Assembly: GCA_006176705.1 (NCBI GenBank)
Contig: QRFJ01002125.1
Coordinates: 62,001 to 126,000 of the forward strand
Direction of reading: 5' to 3'
Source: Cocos nucifera
Lineage: Eukaryota; Streptophyta; Magnoliopsida; Arecales; Arecaceae
Length of the DNA stretch: 64,000 nt
In this document: positions 10,358-21,959 of the stretch, one piece after another
How positions within the stretch are numbered: position 1 is the first letter of the stretch
Layout: every line of letters begins with the position of its first letter
Made by a program: the position numbers and the translations under genes
Notes under the pieces: generated by a model
Told to the model about the DNA's origin: nothing
Databases searched by the model: none
Seen by the model: only the letters and a program-made list of their open reading frames with translations

Positions 10358-11372
10358 CTAGAACTAGATCTGGTCTTCTATCTCTAACGTTTAGGAACCT
10401 CTTGCCTTGCTCAAATCTTCTACTAACCTACAACCTCTGCAATAAATTGCAAATATGATAAGGACTATCAGTATACAATACTCAGTCAATAATATTATAG
10501 ATAGAGAAATTGCAAGGAGTTATCATATAAATATCTTACCTAGCAATAGCTTGATTCTTTCTCGACCTGTTTGGATCCAAGGAGGCAATATACTAAGAAT
10601 AGTTTCTCTTCTAGTGCTCCCACTTCTTGCAAAAGAAGCATTCAACTTGACTCTTATCGGACTTCATCTTCTTGGTCTGGCCCTTCTTGGATTTCTTCTT
10701 CTTGTTCTTCTTTCCTTTCTTAAAGGGTCGAGAGCCAGAAAATGAACCTTCCACTAAATTCATCGACTCTTTATGGAGTTGGTGATCCTTCTCAATGTTC
10801 TGATGTAATCCCAGTAACCCATGGTAGTTAACTTCAGACTTTGTCATTCTATAATGAGTGAGAAATGGGAGATAAGACTTGGATAGTGAGTTCAGTATTG
10901 CTTCTTTTCCTAGCTGCTCATGCAAGGAAAAGTTGAGCTTGCTCAAACACTCCTTCAGCTTGATCATGTAAAGTACATGATCAGTGACTCAAGCTCCATC
11001 CCTCATCTTGGTATTGAAGATGGCACAACTAGTCTTGTGCCTCTCAACGTTATCGGGTGTGCCAAAAGAGACCTCCAATATATGAAGCATGTCTCTTGGT
11101 TGAGCTGTCTTGAACCTATGACTGAACTCATCACTCATAGCCATCGGCATAATACAATGCACCGAGGTTCAGTTACTGAGCCACTTCTGATAAGTGTCTC
11201 TGACTGATCCACATGCATTTACAATAGGCTCCTCAGGTGTTGGATCTGTCAACACGTACAAGATATGTTCATGCTCTAGAATAATCTTCAACTTATGGTA
11301 CCTGCTATCGAAGTTGAGTACCACCAGCTTATCATTATCTAATAATGATCGAAGTGAAAGAAAAGTAGCCAT
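10358..11372 (-). pseudogene. copia-B1 gag and start of protease
   Basis: Gag most likely starts at the ATG ending at 11372 (MATFLSLRSLLDNDKLVVL), seven codons inside the open frame; the same start is used by copia-B2. It continues with ILYVLTDPTPEEP, VRDTYQKWL, then in other frames GTPDNVERHKTSCAIFN, and from 10967 IKLKECLSKLNFSLHEQLGK through a lysine-rich stretch to the zinc knuckle CFFCKKWEH. The linker and the protease part SPYHICNLLQRL follow, then FEQGKRFLNV, where SIRE-1 interrupts. Several stops and frame changes make it dead. Confidence 0.8.
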
Positions 11373-11393
11373 ATCTATACCAAGAAAAATCAA

Positions 11394-13280
11394 AATTTAA
11401 TTAGTAATTAATTCATTAAATCTAAAGATTTGAATTTTAATCAAAAGGTTCTTCCACTATTTTATTCGAATTGGTAGCCTCAACCTCCAATTCGAGGAAT
11501 TATCCTAATTTCTTAGTGGATACTAGAATCCACATAGACTGCACACAAGTCCAACTTTGGTTGGTCAATCCACGTACATCTAAGGATAGGTTCATAATCA
11601 ATTATTTCTATAAATAATTTTTAATAATTTTATTTTGTCCTGTCCCTAATCAGTAGGTTTTGGTCTCCACTGAGAAGGTCTAGTTAGGTCCAACCATTAA
11701 CATGACTATACTTGGTCCATCTAACCAATTAATGATTAAACTCAACTTTGGTTGATCAACCAAACCACCATTTAGAAAGACATAGCCAAGAAGTCATATT
11801 ATGAATGATAATTCCACTAGCCAATATGCATCAAGCCTTTGGGCATCCAATGATTATCCAACTAATGAACTTATTATCATCCACTTAATGAGAGGCTATA
11901 ATCTAGTAATCATCATAACTATTTTATTTTAGGAACCTAATAATTTTAGTGGATTTAATTGATTTGATTTAAAGAAGGGAGAAGGTCAGATGAACCAGCT
12001 TGTTATGATCCTCCCACTGACTTCACCAAGTTAGATTAAGGGAGACAATTAATAAGCTGGTCTAGGAGCACCTAAATTAGTCACACTAATTTACCAAGCT
12101 AACATAGGTCAGCTCGAATTGTCAAGTAATTTGATCAAAATATAATTTCACTAAGAAGGTCAGGTAAGTATGATCGATGGGAGGGTCTACTAAAGCTTGC
12201 CTTTGATATCATTAAAAATGGTCAGGCAAGCGAGCTACCAATTAAAAATCATTAGTCTGGATTGCTAGACTTACCTTAGACACCAACTAGTTAATTAGTT
12301 TTAATTGGATCAACTTAATAGTTCATGCTAGATCGCATAGCCAAGAATCAAGTCCATTTTGGTTCTCATTAAAGGCATGGACTTGACCAACTATAACTAT
12401 TATAATTGATCTAGAGAATCCTTGACCTAATCTAAGATAACTGTTGATTAGATTTAGTCAATTCTCTAATTAATTCCATTCTTTAATCTAAACTTAGGTC
12501 TAACCCAATTAATGGACCTAATTTCCACTAACCCATTAACCCATTGTGTTATGATTTGTGTCTTAGGATCTTTAATTCATAATCCTAGATCCTAATCAAA
12601 ATAACTCTTAATTCTTAATTAAGTTTTCGACTGAGGGTTAGAGTTCTACATTTTGAAAATGATTTTCATATTTGTAAAATATTTTTTTAACATGGTTCTA
12701 CCAACCAATTGCATATTTCATTTATAATCAATATGTAAATAAAATAAACATGAAACTATTTTAGATCTAATCTAGCCATGCTCATTTAATTAAAACTATT
12801 TTAATTCTAATCAATCATAAATCACTTTAAATCAAATTTAATATATTTATGATGATAAAAATTAAATTATAATATTTTTAATTAGATCATAAAATTTTAT
12901 AGATCTAATCTAAAATTTTATGATTAGAATTTTAGATCAGCACGTATTAGGACAATCTTTCCGCTATAAGGGGTAAACCTTACAGCAAGACAACCATATA
13001 ATCAATCTATGCAATCTAAAATATTTATTTTTAGATTTAAATAAATTTAAATTAAATAAATTATAAATTGATCTAAATCATATCAAATGAATTTATGATT
13101 TACATTAGATCTATATGAACTAGGATAATCTTTCTATTGTAAGGGATAAACCTTATAGTAGGACAGTCTTATAATCAGTTCGTGTGATCTAATTTTTTAA
13201 TTTTTAATTTAATATTAGATTATAAATTAGATCTAATCTAAAAGTAATCTAAACATGCATAAAATCATGTAATAAAGTAA
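11394..13280 (-). other. copia-B1 long 5' leader (noncoding)
   Basis: 1.9 kb without supported genes. It carries the shared leader cassette twice: CAGGTAAGTA at 12161-12170 with GCTTGCCTTTGATATC at 12195-12210, and GTCAGGCAAGC at 12221-12231 with ACTTACCTTAGACACC at 12269-12284 (plus-strand reading). Confidence 0.7.
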
Positions 13281-13296
13281 CCTAGCTCTAATACCA
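13281..13296 (-). other. copia-B1 primer binding site
   Basis: TGGTATTAGAGCTAGG on the minus strand, one change from the initiator methionine tRNA consensus, two bases inside the LTR. Confidence 0.85.
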
Positions 13297-13298
13297 AT

Positions 13299-13603
13299 TA
13301 AAGAAAATAGATCTAGGATTTTAGGATTAGATTTTGAAACTTTTTCAAATATATGCAGCGAAAGAGATAAATTAATCATATTAATTCATAAAGACACAAG
13401 AAAAGCTCCTAAATCTATGATCCTATTACATGATTTAAGCATGTAATTAAATCATAATTTAAAATATGAGAAACACTTATGTTGGTCATATCAACAAGAA
13501 AACTACACTAGATTAGATCTAGGAATGAAACAGGGAGATCATATCACCCATACCTTTGCAAGTTAGACTTTCTAGCTCACTGATCTGGGGCTGGGGTTGA
13601 TGC
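13299..13603 (-). repeat. copia-B1 5' LTR, 3' end portion
   Basis: The last 305 bp of the copia-B1 LTR, cut off from its other 2199 bp by copia-B2. Its terminal CA has changed to TA. It continues at 24404 after the insertion; together they make about 2504 bp, the family length. Confidence 0.8.
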
Positions 13604-16096
13604 TATTGAGAAATATATTCCAAAACCAATCATCAGCTTATTGACATTTAAGCTATATTCTAATTATAATTAATTTATTAATAAATAAAATAATATTTTA
13701 GTTTTTTTCATGATAAAGTTTACACCTTCTAATGAACTCCATTATTGTGATGAAGTTCTTAGAACTATTTAGATTTTATAAAAAAAAAATTATCGATTAG
13801 TCCTTAAAACTATTCAGGAGCAAATGATAGGCTGTTAATTAGGATAACAGCATCTATCGAGCATAGGTCGTTGTGTGCCAAATAGGTTGATTGTCCTCTT
13901 AACCAAGGAGTATGAAGATACTAGTATGGCATATAAGTTAGATGTGAGGGTACATCATCTTTGAATATGACCAACTCTAGAGCATTTTGCTAATGAGAAT
14001 ATTTCTGATGGGATATAGGTATAAGTATCCCTTAGACCTAAGATCACCTAAGTGGCTTGCAAGCAACTCACTGTGCTTTGATATTGGACTAACTGAATTT
14101 CTAATTCAGCAACAAAAAGTTTTTAGGCATAGTCAACTACTTGTGAAGTTAGTGTATGATCGAGATGGGATTGACCACTCCAAGAGTTGGAGAAGAATGT
14201 GTTACAGTATTTCAATATAGCAAAACCTTGGCTAGGATAATCCATGAGATGGATTTGGTATTTTGAAATGCAATGTGGACAGCCTGATTAGAGTTGACAT
14301 TAAACTCTGAGGTGTCCTATGAGCATTTTGGTTAAGGGGATGAATTATATAAAAACTATATCCACATGGGTTCTAAGGATGTTGTTGTACTTCGACCTAT
14401 CCGACCATCGGGTACCATGCTAGATGGTCACTTCGATTGGTACAAAAATTTATTTCTATGCTATCGACTTAGGTTTGGACCTATGATTTTGTACATATTA
14501 GAGTTTTTGATCTAATCAGATAGTTGATCAATGATTAAGAATCATTCTAGGGTTAAACAATCAATACGATTGATGTTTAATCTAGTACAAATGTTATAGA
14601 AGGATCGATTAGCAATTGGATTGCTAATTGATTTAATTTGATTAAGCCAAAGAACTGAGATTAAGTTTAATTAAATATAATTTAGTTTGATTTAGTTTGG
14701 ACTTGATTGGATCAAGTTCGGTTGGTTTATTGGATAAGAAAATTACAAGGAAGAACTAGTCCTAGTTCAATTAGGACTTTGGTCAACCCAATTTTTAATT
14801 TGATTAGAAATATAAATTAGAATTAAGTCTAATTTAATATAATTTTATTAAATTTTTAATTATATTAGAATATAATTTAATTGGATTGATTTGCTTCTGG
14901 TTTAATTTGGTTTGAGAAACCATATTCGACCAAGTCAAATATGGAATCCTACTAAGACTAGGATTCATATCCTTGCGCCACATATACCCCTAGCCCCCAT
15001 GCTCCCTCTCTCTTGGATTTTGGTGTGGAAACAATCCCTCCCTGATCTTCATGCATGCCCACCCTCTTTCTCTCTTTTTTATATGGATTTTTGTTATGGA
15101 CAAGGTCAATGGATGGCAGGTAGTTGTGGTTTTGAATTTTATGAGATAGAATCCCAACAAACCAAACTTCCTCCCTTTTGTGCCACCCACTCTCCCTATT
15201 TTCTCTCTAGTTTCCATAGTGAAAGGAAGGCTTTTTGTGTGCCTACTCTTGGTGGTCCATGACATAAAGAAAGGAGGGGGCGCCCAAGTGTTGGGTGCCC
15301 TAACTAGTTGCCTAAATTGGTCCTGCCTTGTCTAGGAATTTGACCTAGACAAGGACTCCCCTATATCTCTATATAAGAGTCTCCTTTTGGGCTGATTTTC
15401 TGATATATTCTATACATTAGAGAGGGCTTTTGGGAATGTGAAAATTAAGATGAGATACCTCTTAGGTGTGGGGATTTTCTAGATATCATTCTAGGTGTCT
15501 AGGTGAGAGAGCAGAGAAGAAGAAGAGGGTCTTCTTCTAGGGTTCTTTTGATCTTCTCTTTTCCTCCAACTTTAAGATTTGTTTGAGTGTTGTCTCAGAT
15601 TTAGAATCTCTCCCAATCCTTTTAATATTTTAAAGAGTCCAAATCTTGAAGAGGAAAGCACTGGATCGACCGTCAAAGAAGGATCAGCGCAGTACTAGCA
15701 TACTGTGCGGATTTTTGAGAATCGAACTTCTGATCAAGATTCGTGGGCTTGTGTGGACATCTCTCAAAGGCAAAATGTATGTATGGCTTGGAGCTTCATC
15801 TTCAAGCCAGGATCAGTATGTTTAAACATCTAACTTGCACAGATAATATGGATCTGATCTGTTATTACATACCTGCATTAGATGTAGTGTAGATACATGT
15901 TGATATGATCAACATCTTTTTCTTTCTTATATTTTTAATTTTTGATTTAATCACATGCTATAATCATGTAATAGAATCTTAGATCTAGGGGTTCTCAAAT
16001 TTTTATAAATTAATTTTGATTAATTTCTAACTTTCACTGTCTAGATCTGAAAAAGTTTCAAGATCTAGCCCTAAAACTCTAGATTTGGTTCCTTCA
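13604..16096 (+). repeat. copia-B2 5' LTR
   Basis: 2493 bp. The first bases (TATTGAGAAA) are a mutated TGTTGAGAAA and it ends ...GGTTCCTTCA. A TATATAAG box lies at 15370-15377. Overlapping ORFs on both strands at 14912-15265 recur in the 3' LTR only because the LTR is duplicated. Confidence 0.9.
15370..15377 (+). promoter_or_regulatory. TATA box of copia-B2 5' LTR
   Basis: TATATAAG, conserved at the equivalent place in the 3' LTR (23727-23734). Likely LTR core promoter. Confidence 0.6.
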
Positions 16097-16098
16097 AT

Positions 16099-16114
16099 TA
16101 GTATCAGAGCTAGG
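16099..16114 (+). other. copia-B2 primer binding site
   Basis: TAGTATCAGAGCTAGG, one base from the copia consensus for initiator methionine tRNA, two bases after the LTR. Confidence 0.85.
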
Positions 16115-17998
16115 ATCATTATTACATGATTATTTTTGTATGTTTAAATTATTTTTAGATTAGATCTAATTTATAATCTAATTATTAAATTTAAAATTAA
16201 AAATATTGATCATACAAATTGATATAAGGTTGTCCTGCTGTAAGATTTACCTCTTATAGTAGAGAGATTGTCCTAGTTCATGTAGATCTATTTCTTATCA
16301 TAAATTTATTAAATATAATTTAATTTTATTTATAATTTATTAGATTTAAAAAAGTTTTAGATCTAAAAATAAAAATTTTAGATTGCATGGATTGATTATA
16401 AGATTTTCCTGCGGTAAGGTTTATCCCTTATAGTGGAGAGGTTGTCTTAGTACGTGCTGATCTAAAGCATTGATCATAAAATTTTAGATTGGATCTAAAA
16501 AATTTTATGATCTAATTAAAAAATTTTAATCTAATTTTAATCATCATAAATATGTTAGATTTGATCTAAAGTTATTTATGACTGATTAGAATTTTAATTA
16601 GATGAATCTAATTATATTAGATCTAAAGTAGTTTCATACTTATCTTATTTGCATATTGACTATGAATTAAATATGCAACTTGATTTGTAATACCATGTTG
16701 TAAAAGTATTTTATAAATATGAAAATTATTTTTGAAAAGTCAAACCCAACCCTCAGCCCAAAACATAATTAAGAATTAAGAAGTTGTTTTGATTAGGATC
16801 TAGGACTGTGATTTGAAGATCTCAAGACACAAATCATAACACATTGGGTTACTGGGTTAGTGGAGATTAGGTCCATTAATTGGGCTAGACCTAGGGTTAG
16901 ATTAAAATATAGTTTTAATTAGAGAATTGACTAAATCTAATCAAATGTTGTCTTAGATTACGTCAAAAATTCTCTAGATCAATTACAATAGTTGTAGTTG
17001 GTCAAGTCCATGTCTTTAATAAGACCCAAGATGGACTTGATTCTTGGCTATGCAATCTAGCATGAACTATTAGGTTGATGTAATCAAAAATAAATAAATT
17101 AGTTGATGTCTAAGGTAAACCAGATCGGTGGTCTTTAATTGGCAGCCTACTTACCTGGCCATTTTTTATAGTGTCTAAGGCAATCTTTGGCAAACCCTCC
17201 CATCGATCGAACTTATCTGACCTCTTGGTGAAATTATGTTGTGATTAGATCACTTGACTATTCAAGCTAATCCATGTCAGCTAGGTAAATCAGTATGACT
17301 AATTTAGGTGCTCCTAGACCAGCCTATTGATGGTCCCCCTTAAGCTAACATGGTGAAGCCAATGGAAGGATCATGACAAGCTGATTCATCTGATCTTCGC
17401 TCTTTCTTAATTTAAAATCCTCTAAAATTATTAGATCTTTAACATAAAATAGTTGAGGTGATAACTAGATCATAGCCTCCCATTAAGTGGGTGACAATGG
17501 ATCCATCAGTTGGATAATCATTAGAGGCCCAAAGGCCTAGTGCTTATCGGCTAATGGGATTATCATTCATAATATGATTACATAGTCGCATCTTTCTAAA
17601 TAGTGGTTAGGTTGACTAGCTAAAGTTGGGCTTAATTATTTATTGGTTTGATGGATCAAGTATGGTCATGTTAATGGTTAGACCTAATCAGACCTTTTTA
17701 GTGGAGGCCAAAGCCTACTGATTAGGAACTGGGGCAAAATTAAATTACTAAAAATTATTTAAAAAAATAATTAGTTATGAACCTACCCTTAGATGTATAT
17801 AGGTTAAGCAACCAAAGTTGGACTTCTGCACAGTCTATGTGGATTTTAGCACCTACTAAGAAATTAGGATAATTTCTTGAATTGGAGGTAGAGGCTGTCA
17901 ATTCGAATAAAATAGTGAGAGTATCTTTTGATTAAAGTTCAAATCTTTAGGTTTAATAAGTCAATTACTAATTAGATTTTGGTTTTTTTTATGCAAAT
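16115..17998 (+). other. copia-B2 long 5' leader (noncoding)
   Basis: 1.9 kb, AT-rich, no supported gene. It holds two copies of the shared cassette: GTCTAAGGTAAACC (17108-17121) with ACTTACCTGGCC (17149-17160), then GTGTCTAAGGCAAT (17171-17184) with ACTTATCTGA (17211-17220). The leader also contains mirror stretches around 'GATAAGGTTGTCCTGC' near 16220 and 16400, a diverged internal duplication of about 170-bp spacing. Confidence 0.7.
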
Positions 17999-18850
17999 AT
18001 GGTCACTTCTCTATCTTTTCGATCATTATTGGATAATGATAAGTTGGTGGGACCCAACATCGATAGCTGGTACCAAAAGTTGAAGATAGTCCTGGAGCAT
18101 AAATAGATCCTATATGTATTAATGGATCTTGCACCTGAGGAACCAACCTCCAATGCACGTGGGACAGTTAGAGATACTTATCAGAAGTGGCTCAGTGATC
18201 GAACCACCATGCGCTGCATTATGCTGGCTGCCATGAGTGATGAGTTCAGTTATAGATTCAAGATGGCTAGCCAAATGATATGCTTCAAGTATTAGAGGAT
18301 TCTTTTGGCACATACGATGATGTTAAGAGGCATAAGACTAGTTGTGCCATCTTCAATGCTTGGATATAGGAAGGAGCTTCTATCACTGATCATGTACTGT
18401 ACATGATCGATCTGATAGAGCGATTGAGCAAGCTCAATTTTTTCTTGCATAAGCAGCTTCGAAAAGATGCAATACTAAACTCACTTCCCAAGTCCTATCT
18501 TTTATTCCTTACTCATGATAGAATGACAAAGCCTGAAGTAGACTACCACGGGTTACTGGGGTTGCTTTAGAACTTTGAGAAGGATCACTAACTCCACAAG
18601 AAGTTCATGAACTTAGTGGGAGGTTCGTCTTCTGGTTTTTGACCCTTTATGAAAGGAAAGAAGAAGAAGAAGAAGAAGGGCAAGAAGGTGCAAGTTTAGG
18701 TGGGGACAACTATGCAAGGCCAGACCAGGAAGATCAAGCTCGATAAGAGCCAAGCTGAATGCTTCTTTTGCAAGAAGCAAGGGCACTAGAAGAGGAACTG
18801 TCCTCAGTACATTGCCTCTCTGGATCCGAACAGGTAGAGAAAGAAGCAAG
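17999..18850 (+). pseudogene. copia-B2 gag
   Basis: Starts MVTSLSFRSLLDNDKLVGP at the ATG at 17999, matching the copia-B1 start. Recognisable blocks are ILYVLMDLAPEEP, VRDTYQKWLSDRTT, GTYDDVKRHKTSCAIFN, DHVLYMIDLIERLSKLNF, then a Lys-rich stretch and the CCHC knuckle CFFCKKQGH-KRNC, where the Trp codon after His is a TAG stop. One frameshift lies near 18270. About eight further stops fit C-to-T or G-to-A changes in CAG, CAA, CGA, CGG or TGG codons. Gag would form the particle; it is inactive here. Confidence 0.8.
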
Positions 18851-19320
18851 CTATTGCTAGGCAAGGTATTTATATTATAACTTCTTGCAATTTTTTTATT
18901 TATAATTTTACTGATTGGGTATTAGATACCGGTAGCCCTTACCATATTTGCAATTCATTGCAAGGGTTATAGGTCAGTAGGAGATTCGAGTAAGGTGAGA
19001 AGTTCCTAAACATTGGAGATGGAAGATCAGTTCTAGTTCTAGCATTAGGAATCTTAAAATTTGTATTTGAGTCCCATACCATTGTTCTTGATGATTGTTA
19101 TTTCTGTCTAAGTTTTTTTTAAAATATCATTTCTATAGGCCTTTTGGCCAAAAATAATTTTAAAATTTTAATAAAGAAATAGTTTTATAATATCATTATA
19201 AATGGTGTAACTATTTTCTCTATATATTTGAACAATGGTGTGTATATGATGTCACAACCTATTAATGTAATCTATTCAATTGGCAAGCATCATAAATTAG
19301 ATAGTGTGTCAGATATCTAC
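18851..19320 (+). pseudogene. copia-B2 protease region
   Basis: The active-site block reads WVLDTGSPYHICNSLQGL (Asp-Thr-Gly intact), followed by RRFE, a stop, GEKFLNIGDGRSVLVLALGIL and IVLDDCYFC. The second half (KNIISIGLLAKNNFKI) is frame-shifted. It ends at the WHYWLGYI pre-integrase start. The protease active site itself is intact but lies behind upstream stops. Confidence 0.75.
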
Positions 19321-20440
19321 TTATGGCATTATTGGCTAGGTTACATAAACAAGAACAAAAAAATAGGCTAACTCAAGAGGAAGTCCTCAAAGTTAGTGAT
19401 TGTGAATCACTTCCAACCTATGAATCTTGTCTTCTTGGTAAAATGGCTAGGTCATATTTTACTGAAAAAGATGAGAGAGCCACTGAGCTCTTAGGTCTAG
19501 TACATACTGATGTATGTGGACCAATGAGCACTGGTGCTAGAGGTGGATATTTCTACTTTATCACTTTCATAGATGATCTATCTAGATATGGATATGTATA
19601 TCTGATGAAACATAAGTCAGATTCATTTAAAATGTTCAAACGATTCTGAAGTAAAGTAGAAAAATAAACTAGGAAGAGTATTAAAACTCTTCGATCTGAT
19701 TGAGGAGGAGAATATCTTTTCAGTGAGCTTTTTACATATTTAGGAGAGAATGAAATTCTCTCCCAATGGATCCCTCAAGGAACACCATAGCATAATGGTA
19801 TGTATGAAAGGAGGAATCGGACTCTATTACACATGGTTCGATCCATGATGGGTTTTGCCAACTTATCGATATCTTTCTAGGGATATGCACTCAAATCGAC
19901 TTGCTATCTATTAAATAGGATTCCAAGTAAATCTATTGTTAAGACTCCATATGAGATATGGATAGGATGTAAGCCAGTACTTTCATACCTTAGGGTTTGG
20001 GGGTGCCCGACTTGTGTCAAATGGTTAGTTACAGATAATCTTAGACCTAGGTCCAACAAGTGCATATTTATAAGATACCCAAAAGAGACCAAGGGATATT
20101 TTTTCTACCATGCTGATGAACAAAAGATGTTCGTCAATCTTAAGACAATCTTTTTAGAAAAGGTGTTCTTTGGTGAAAGAACTGTTGCCTCTAAGGTTGA
20201 ACTTGATGAAATTCAACAAGTAGAAAGATTGACACCTATAACCGAACCTGAGTCAGATTTGATTAGATCAGATCTAGAGCCCAATGTACCTACAGCATTA
20301 AGATGATATAGTATAGCACCACACCAGCCAAATAGATACTATGGTTTCTTGGTCCAAAATGCTGATCCCATCGAACTTGATTAGAACGATGAGGATTCGA
20401 TCACCTATAAGGATGCAATGTAGAGATCTAATTCTGAAAA
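19321..20440 (+). pseudogene. copia-B2 integrase and connector
   Basis: Pre-integrase LWHYWLGYI and CESLPTYESCLLGKM lead into the core: VHTDVCGPMSTGARGGYFYFITFIDDLSRYGYVYLM is split here as VHTDVCGPMS and FIDDLSRYGYVYL (first and second Asp), then LRSD with a stop before GGEYL, GTP with a stop before HNGMYERRNRTLL (catalytic Glu). The connector follows with LLNRIPSKSIVKTPYEIW, LRVWGCPTCVKW, FIRYPKETKGYFFY and VNLKTIFLEK, then an acidic linker. The open part is 19323-19649. Stops match transitions in CGA, CAA, CAG and TGG codons. Confidence 0.8.
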
Positions 20441-21139
20441 TGGCTTGAGGCCATGAAGGTCTATGATGTGTGGATATTGATTGACCTATCTGAAGGGATT
20501 AAATCCATTAGGTATAAATGGGTCTTCAAAAGGAAGAGGGGCATAGATGGAAAGGTGGAGACCTATAAAGCAAATCTGATTGCCAAGGGCTATCGTCAAC
20601 ATTATGATATTGACTATGATAAGATATTCTCTCCTATGGCAATACTCAAATCTATTTGGATAATGCTTGCGATAGCTATCCATCTAGATTATGAGATCTG
20701 ACAGATGGATGTAAAGATAGCTTTTCTAAATGAAGAGCTGAGTGAAGAGGTATATATGATACAACTTGAGGGGTTCGCATCTATAGATGAGTCCAAGGTG
20801 TGTAAGCTTCAGATATCCATTTATGGATTGAAGCATGCATCTCAGAATTGGAACATGTACTTTGATAAGATGATTAAAATGTATGATTTCATTAAGAATG
20901 GAGAAGAGCCCTGCATGTACAAATGGGCAAATGATCCAATAGTAGTATTTCTTATTTTGTAGTGGATGATATTTTCTTAATCAGGAATGACATCCCTGTA
21001 CTATAGAAAATAAAAGTTTGATTGTCATCATAATTTTTCATGAAGGCTTGGGTGAAGCATCCTACATCCTAGGGATGAAGATCTATATGGATAGATCTAA
21101 AAGGATACTTGGGTTATCCTAGTCCACGTATATGATACT
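20441..21139 (+). pseudogene. copia-B2 reverse transcriptase
   Basis: RVT_2-type RT: IRYKWVFKRKRGIDGKVETY, LIAKGYRQ, KIFSPMAILKSIW, then a stop in EIW (TGG to TGA), QMDVKIAFLNEELSEEVYM, KLQISIYGLKHASQNW and GEEPCMY. The catalytic block reads VVDDIFLIRND (YVDD to VVDD) in a shifted frame after 20960. The C-terminal part is broken up to 21139. Confidence 0.8.
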
Positions 21140-21943
21140 GTGCTGAAGAGGTTCAACATGGAGAATTTCAAAGAGGGCTATCTTTCAATAGATCATGAAA
21201 TTTCTCTCTCTAAAAAGAATTGTCCGACAACTCTTGAAGAGAGAAAGCATATGAGTAGAATCCCATATGCTTTGGCAATGGGATCTATCATGTATGCCAT
21301 GATATGTACGAGATCAGATATGACATACTCACTAGGAGTAGAGAGTATATACCAATCTTATTTTGAAGAAAATCACTGGAAAGTGGTTAAACCCATCCTT
21401 AAGTATTTGAGAAATGCTAAGCACCAATGGTTAGTTTATAGTAAATCAGATCCAAAATTTATGGGGTTTATAGACTCCAGCTTTCAATCTAACCATGATG
21501 ATAGTAGAAGTGTATCCAGTTTCATCTTTACTCTAAATGATGGAGCCATCTGCTAGAAGAGTTCCAAGCAGCAGATCGTGGCTGACTTTATTTGCAAAGT
21601 AGAGTACATCGTAGTATCAGATGCCATGAAGAAAGCTGTGGTTGTGGAAGTTCATCATCAAGCTCAGAGTAGCATCCTCCCTTGATGGTCCAGTCTTGCT
21701 CTATTATGACAACACTGGTGCCATTGCTCAGGTAGAGAAATTGAAAGCACACCAGCGAATGAAGCACATACTACGCCGCTTCCACCTGATCTGGGAGATT
21801 ATGGATCTAGGTGACGTGACGTCGACCTTCAGAAGATCGATGGAAAGGATAACCTGATTGATCCCTTCAATAAAGTCATGGTGTTAAAGGAGTTCAATAA
21901 CCACAAGTCGAAGATGGGTATTAGATATTATGCCGAGTGGCTT
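21140..21943 (+). pseudogene. copia-B2 RT end and RNase H
   Basis: RT thumb and tether RFNMENFKEGYLSIDHEISLS, MSRIPYALAMGSIMYAMICTRSDMTY, then the RNase H domain with MGFIDSSFQSNHDDSRSV (first Asp), DGAIC followed by a TGG-to-TAG stop, KSSKQQIVADFICKVEYI (the acidic CxxEY position) and, in another frame, LLYYDNTGAIAQ (third acidic site). It ends with the usual DGKDNLIDPF and DNHKSKMGIRY-like tail before the polypurine stretch. It would degrade the RNA in RNA-DNA hybrids; inactive here. Confidence 0.8.
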
Positions 21944-21959
21944 TAGGACAGGTGAGAGT
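21944..21959 (+). other. copia-B2 polypurine tract (degenerate)
   Basis: Purine-rich AGGACAGGTGAGAGT directly before the 3' LTR; the same position in copia-B3 reads AGGACAAGTGGAAGT. Weak but correctly placed. Confidence 0.5.

Noticed and set aside
14912..15265. Overlapping ORFs of about 90-116 codons on both strands, repeated at 23333-23677
   Set aside because: They sit inside the copia-B2 LTRs; the repetition is that of the LTR pair, not independent conservation of a gene.
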